DNA of 9,162 nt from an uncultured Blautia sp. (GTDB lineage Bacteria; Bacillota; Clostridia; Lachnospirales; Lachnospiraceae). Location of the stretch: the NCBI GenBank assembly GCA_900551465.1, contig URWL01000054.1:1-9162 (forward strand), in the 5' to 3' direction. Below the pieces are notes generated by a model. That model was given only the letters and a program-made list of their open reading frames with translations, was not told the DNA's origin and ran no database searches. The position numbers and the translations under genes were made by a program. Numbering within the stretch: position 1 is the first letter of the stretch; each line of letters begins with the position of its first letter. This document shows positions 7,201-9,162 of this stretch, piece by piece.

Positions 7201-7839
7201 ATGCGTTCTATCTGGAAAGAAATAAAATTATCTTCTGTACTGCTTTTGTTAGGCGGAAGCGCCTTACTGGCATTTGGTCTTTATAACATACATTCCATAT
7301 CCGGTGTTACAGAAGGAGGAATCTTAGGATTAACCCTTCTTTTGGAACACTGGTTTGGAATTTCTCCTTCGTTTTCCGGTTTTCTTCTGACTCTGGTCTG
7401 TTACTTTTTAGGATGGAAGCTTCTGGGAAAACTGTTTCTGGTGTATTCCTTTATTTCGGCAATAGGATTTTCTGTTTTTTACGGTATATTTGAACAGTTT
7501 GATCCGTTGTTTCCGGAGATTGCAGAAAAACCTCTTCTGGCAGCAGTGGTGGGAGCTTTGTTTGTAGGTGTCAGTGTAGGGATCTGTGTGCGTGTAGGCG
7601 GTGCTCCTACCGGAGATGATGCACTGGCCATGAGTCTGTCCTCGGTGCTTCCGGTGGATATCCAGTGGATTTATCTGGCCAGCGATCTTGTTGTGCTGCT
7701 GGCTTCCCTTAGCTACATTCCCTTCAGCCGGATCATGTACTCTCTTTTAACTGTCCTTCTGTCAGGTCAGATCATTGGAATTATGCAAAAGATCAAGCTT
7801 CCTGGATTTGCAGAGGAAGGAGAACTGTCCCAGAGCTGA
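7201..7839 (+). CDS. YitT-like (DUF161) integral membrane protein, short form
   Basis: This 212-residue, very hydrophobic protein has about five to six membrane spans (roughly 10-31, 40-58, 60-76, 78-97, 112-132 and 155-196). Family hallmarks are the SGVTEGGILGLTLLL segment (34-48) and the glycine-rich GGAPTGDDALA segment (133-143), matching the repeat pattern of YitT/DUF161 proteins. The usual C-terminal cytoplasmic DUF2179 domain is absent: the protein ends soon after the last span with a short acidic tail. Its molecular function is not established for the family. AAAGGA at 7187-7192, eight bases before ATG 7201, supports the start. It is transcribed from the MerR-type promoter, so it is probably induced by the MerR ligand. 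Transport or extrusion of that ligand is a guess from context only. Confidence 0.85.
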   Translation: MRSIWKEIKLSSVLLLLGGSALLAFGLYNIHSISGVTEGGILGLTLLLEHWFGISPSFSGFLLTLVCYFLGWKLLGKLFLVYSFISAIGFSVFYGIFEQFDPLFPEIAEKPLLAAVVGALFVGVSVGICVRVGGAPTGDDALAMSLSSVLPVDIQWIYLASDLVVLLASLSYIPFSRIMYSLLTVLLSGQIIGIMQKIKLPGFAEEGELSQS

Positions 7840-7848
7840 CGCGGCAAA

Positions 7849-7878
7849 AGTCTGAAAACAGACTATGGTTTTATTTTA
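7849..7878 (+). terminator. Weak terminator-like hairpin after the YitT-like gene
   Basis: A 6-bp stem, AGTCTG (7849-7854) with CAGACT (7859-7864), has an AAAA loop and is followed after four bases by TTTTATTTT. The stem is short and the T-tract is displaced, so read-through toward spoIIID is likely. Confidence 0.4.
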
Positions 7879-7892
7879 TCAGGAAAATTATT

Positions 7893-7936
7893 TTTTGAAT
7901 ATGAGAATTTCAAAATCTTTTTTCCGGCAGATTTTG
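7893..7936. repeat. Two overlapping inverted repeats upstream of the spoIIID promoter
   Basis: TTTTGAA (7893-7899) can pair with TTCAAAA (7909-7915). CAAAATCT (7911-7918) can pair with AGATTTTG (7929-7936). The middle segment is shared, so only one can form at a time. The sequence is AT-rich and chance is possible; an operator or alternative RNA fold is also possible. Confidence 0.35.
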
Positions 7937-7942
7937 TGATGA

Positions 7943-7971
7943 ACATAATCTATAATTCCCCTGCATACATT
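7943..7971 (+). promoter_or_regulatory. Sigma-E type sporulation promoter of spoIIID
   Basis: The -10 is CATACATT (7964-7971), a full match to the known sigma-E CATACAnT consensus. The -35 is ACATAAT (7943-7949), matching five of seven positions of KMATATT. The spacer is 14 bases, as expected. The predicted transcript start is near 7978, giving a leader of about 22 bases. Mother-cell sigma-E transcription of spoIIID is established in Bacillus subtilis. Confidence 0.75.
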
Positions 7972-7996
7972 GTAAAAAGATGTATCCAGGGGAATT
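7954..7996 (+). repeat. Long inverted repeat joining the spoIIID -10 element and ribosome binding site
   Basis: AATTCCCCTG (7954-7963) pairs perfectly with CAGGGGAATT (7987-7996). After one C-C mismatch, ATACAT (7965-7970) pairs with ATGTAT (7980-7985), with T7971-G7979 closing a seven-base loop. The left arm contains the sigma-E -10. The right arm contains the Shine-Dalgarno AGGGGA (7988-7993) and runs into five Ts (7995-7999). Only a transcript started upstream of 7954 could fold it, hiding the ribosome binding site or terminating before the start codon. Confidence 0.75.
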
Positions 7997-7999
7997 TTT

Positions 8000-8254
8000 G
8001 TGAAAGATTATATCGAAGAACGGGCAGTGAAGATCGCATCTTATATCATCGAAACCGGGGCAACAGTACGACAGGCAGCTAAAAAATTTGGGATTAGTAA
8101 AAGTACGGTACATAAAGACTGCTCCGAACGTTTAGCAGAGATAAATCCTGGTCTGGCTGCAGAGGTGCGCCGGATTTTGGATGTAAATAAGGCAGAACGT
8201 CATATCAGAGGGGGGCTGGCTACCCGGGAGAAATATCTCCACAGAGCTTTATAG
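8000..8254 (+). CDS. spoIIID: Sporulation transcription factor SpoIIID
   Basis: This is an 84-residue DNA-binding protein, slightly shorter than Bacillus SpoIIID at its C-terminus. I recognise the family from the N-terminal DYIEERAVKIASYIIET pattern, the helix-turn-helix at about 22-44 (TVRQAAKKFGISKSTVHKD), the following EINPGLAAEV segment, and the basic RHIRGGLATREKY tail (67-79) used for DNA contacts. In the family it acts in the mother cell of sporulating cells, switching genes on or off after sigma-E activation and before sigma-K. The start is GTG at 8000, with AGGGGA at 7988-7993, six bases ahead; no ATG is available in this position. A sigma-E promoter and a ribosome-site inverted repeat lie just upstream, and a strong terminator follows, so it is a single-gene unit. 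Confidence 0.96.
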   Translation: MKDYIEERAVKIASYIIETGATVRQAAKKFGISKSTVHKDCSERLAEINPGLAAEVRRILDVNKAERHIRGGLATREKYLHRAL

Positions 8255-8256
8255 GA

Positions 8257-8304
8257 AAAGGAGAACTGCTGTGTTAATGAAAAAAACTTCAGCAGTTCTT
8301 TTTT
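8257..8304 (+). terminator. Intrinsic terminator of spoIIID
   Basis: A perfect 10-bp stem, AGAACTGCTG (8262-8271) with CAGCAGTTCT (8290-8299), has an 18-base loop, is extendable by G-T and A-T pairs, and is followed by five more Ts. It begins within three bases of the stop codon. Confidence 0.9.
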
Positions 8305-8311
8305 CGGATTC

Positions 8312-8340
8312 TTGTATTTTGTATATAAATCATATAGAAT
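8312..8340 (+). promoter_or_regulatory. Possible sigma-A promoter for the DUF5107-like gene
   Basis: TTGTAT (8312-8317) and TAGAAT (8335-8340) are 17 bases apart. The -10 matches five of six, the -35 three of six. A promoter is needed because a terminator precedes it, but the match is weak. Confidence 0.35.
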
Positions 8341-8364
8341 GAAAGTGAAATATTTTACAGAATT

Positions 8365-8391
8365 TTCGCATAAACAGAGCGTTTCTGCGAA
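8365..8391 (+). repeat. Imperfect palindrome in the leader of the DUF5107-like gene
   Basis: TTCGCA (8365-8370) pairs with TGCGAA (8386-8391). After one T-C mismatch, AAAC (8372-8375) pairs with GTTT (8381-8384) around a five-base loop. It lies downstream of the likely promoter and ends four bases before the ribosome binding site, a common place for a repressor operator or an RNA hairpin. Confidence 0.5.
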
Positions 8392-8406
8392 GATGGAGGA
8401 GGAATT

Positions 8407-9162
8407 ATGCAGCCTGTACTTACTTTTGGAGAAATGAAGCTGCGCGCTGCAGAATTGGGGCAGCAGAGCAGTGTTCCGGATCTACTGGGAGAAATGATCC
8501 TTCAGAATAATCTGAAGTTTGAACTGGGTGAAAAGGATGAAATTTTTGAGGCATATGGAAGAAAAGCCACTGTATATCCATACAGACAGCAGAATGGATA
8601 TACCAGGAAACTGTCAGAAAAAAAGGTCAGAACAGCAGTCTTGGAGAATGACTGGCTGAAAGCAGTGTTCTTACCGGAGTATGGAGGAAGATTGTGGAAG
8701 CTGTGGGATAAGGAAGCAGAAAGGGATCTTTTATATACAAATGATGTTCTTCGCTTCAGCAATCTGGCAGTGAGGAACGCATGGTTCAGCGGAGGGGTGG
8801 AATGGAATATTGGTGTGATCGGCCACACTCCTTTGACTGCAGAGCCTTTATATACAGCGCAGACAGAAACGGAAAAAGGAGAGCCGGTTCTTCGTATGTA
8901 TGAGTATGAAAGAATCCGGGGCGTAGTATATCAGATGGATTTCTGGCTGGAAAAAAGAAGCCGTTTTCTCAACTGCAGAATGCGGATTGTAAATGAAAGT
9001 TCCAGAGTTATTCCTATGTACTGGTGGAGCAATATTGCAGTTCCGGAGTATGAGGGAGGACAGATCACAGTTCCGGCAGAAAGTGCTTATACAAATAGTG
9101 ATGGTGTGGTTTATAAGGTTCCGATCCCTGTGGTTAAGGGGAAAGACATCACGGACTATCAG
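8407..9162 (+). CDS. DUF5107-type protein, N-terminal 252 residues (3' end outside window)
   Basis: An open frame starts at ATG 8407 and runs to the window edge (252 codons). GGAGGAGGA at 8395-8403 gives a strong ribosome binding site and fixes the start. I recognise the DUF5107 pattern from VFLPEYGGRLWKLWDKEAER (87-106), NAWFSGGVEWNIGVIGHTP (124-142), LRMYEYERIRGVVYQMDFW and PMYWWSNIAVPE. Family members are usually long cytoplasmic proteins in which this beta-rich domain, which recalls carbohydrate-active mutarotase-like folds, precedes tetratricopeptide repeats; the repeats would lie outside the window. No signal peptide or membrane span is seen. A role in carbohydrate metabolism is plausible from the Trp-rich motifs and family context, but no reaction can be assigned. 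A palindrome in its leader suggests separate regulation. Confidence 0.8.
   Translation, partial: MQPVLTFGEMKLRAAELGQQSSVPDLLGEMILQNNLKFELGEKDEIFEAYGRKATVYPYRQQNGYTRKLSEKKVRTAVLENDWLKAVFLPEYGGRLWKLWDKEAERDLLYTNDVLRFSNLAVRNAWFSGGVEWNIGVIGHTPLTAEPLYTAQTETEKGEPVLRMYEYERIRGVVYQMDFWLEKRSRFLNCRMRIVNESSRVIPMYWWSNIAVPEYEGGQITVPAESAYTNSDGVVYKVPIPVVKGKDITDYQ

Noticed and set aside
7854..7863. Possible SpoIIID binding site (GAAAACAGAC) upstream of spoIIID
   Set aside because: It matches nine of ten positions of the loose WWRRACARNY consensus, but it lies in the hairpin after the YitT-like gene, far from the promoter, and such matches are common by chance.
8502..8828. Minus-strand open frame of 108 codons antisense to the DUF5107-like gene
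   Set aside because: The plus-strand frame has a strong ribosome site and family motifs; the antisense frame shows neither.
1..9162. CRISPR arrays, insertion sequences, tRNA or rRNA genes, phage or defence genes
   Set aside because: I saw no spaced direct repeats, transposase motifs, terminal repeats, tRNA-like folds or mobile-element genes on reading through the window.

Overview
The window reads as chromosomal DNA of a spore-forming, low-to-moderate GC Firmicute, most likely a gut Clostridium-group bacterium of the Lachnospiraceae type. The grounds are a recognisable sporulation regulator (SpoIIID), strong AGGAGG-type ribosome binding sites, T-tract intrinsic terminators, and the style of the GGDEF/EAL and DUF5107-like proteins. 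No rRNA, tRNA, CRISPR array or insertion sequence is visible. Both edges cut through genes.

Layout. (1) 1-1978: the last 49 codons of one ABC half-exporter and a complete second half-exporter, adjacent and ending at a strong hairpin terminator. Together they look like a heterodimeric ABC exporter of the TM287/288, BmrCD or LmrCD type. (2) 2022-6305: a two-gene, translationally coupled operon for cyclic-di-GMP turnover. The first protein is a membrane sensor with a dead GGDEF domain and a fully conserved EAL domain (predicted phosphodiesterase). The second is a membrane sensor with an intact GGDEF domain (predicted diguanylate cyclase). A strong terminator follows. (3) 6313-7839: a MerR-family regulator with a GyrI-like ligand-binding domain on the minus strand, divergent from a YitT-like membrane protein. 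The 87-base gap between them holds a textbook MerR-type promoter: a 19-base spacer filled by a perfect 10-1-10 palindrome. (4) 8000-8254: spoIIID with a GTG start, a near-consensus sigma-E promoter and its own terminator. The promoter's -10 element and the ribosome binding site lie in opposite arms of one long inverted repeat. (5) 8407-9162: the 5' part of a DUF5107-type protein, running off the window.

How the parts work together. The exporter, the c-di-GMP pair and the MerR/YitT pair look like three independent units separated by terminators or promoters. The c-di-GMP pair probably sets the local level of the second messenger from two opposing membrane receptors. The MerR protein very probably controls the YitT-like gene, and perhaps itself, in response to a small molecule. 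spoIIID is expected to be switched on in the mother cell by sigma-E. Its inverted repeat may silence it in any transcript reading through from yitT.

The most notable observations are the promoter/hairpin/ribosome-binding-site overlap at spoIIID and the compact MerR operator next to a membrane protein of unknown function. I see no clear wholly new multi-gene system.
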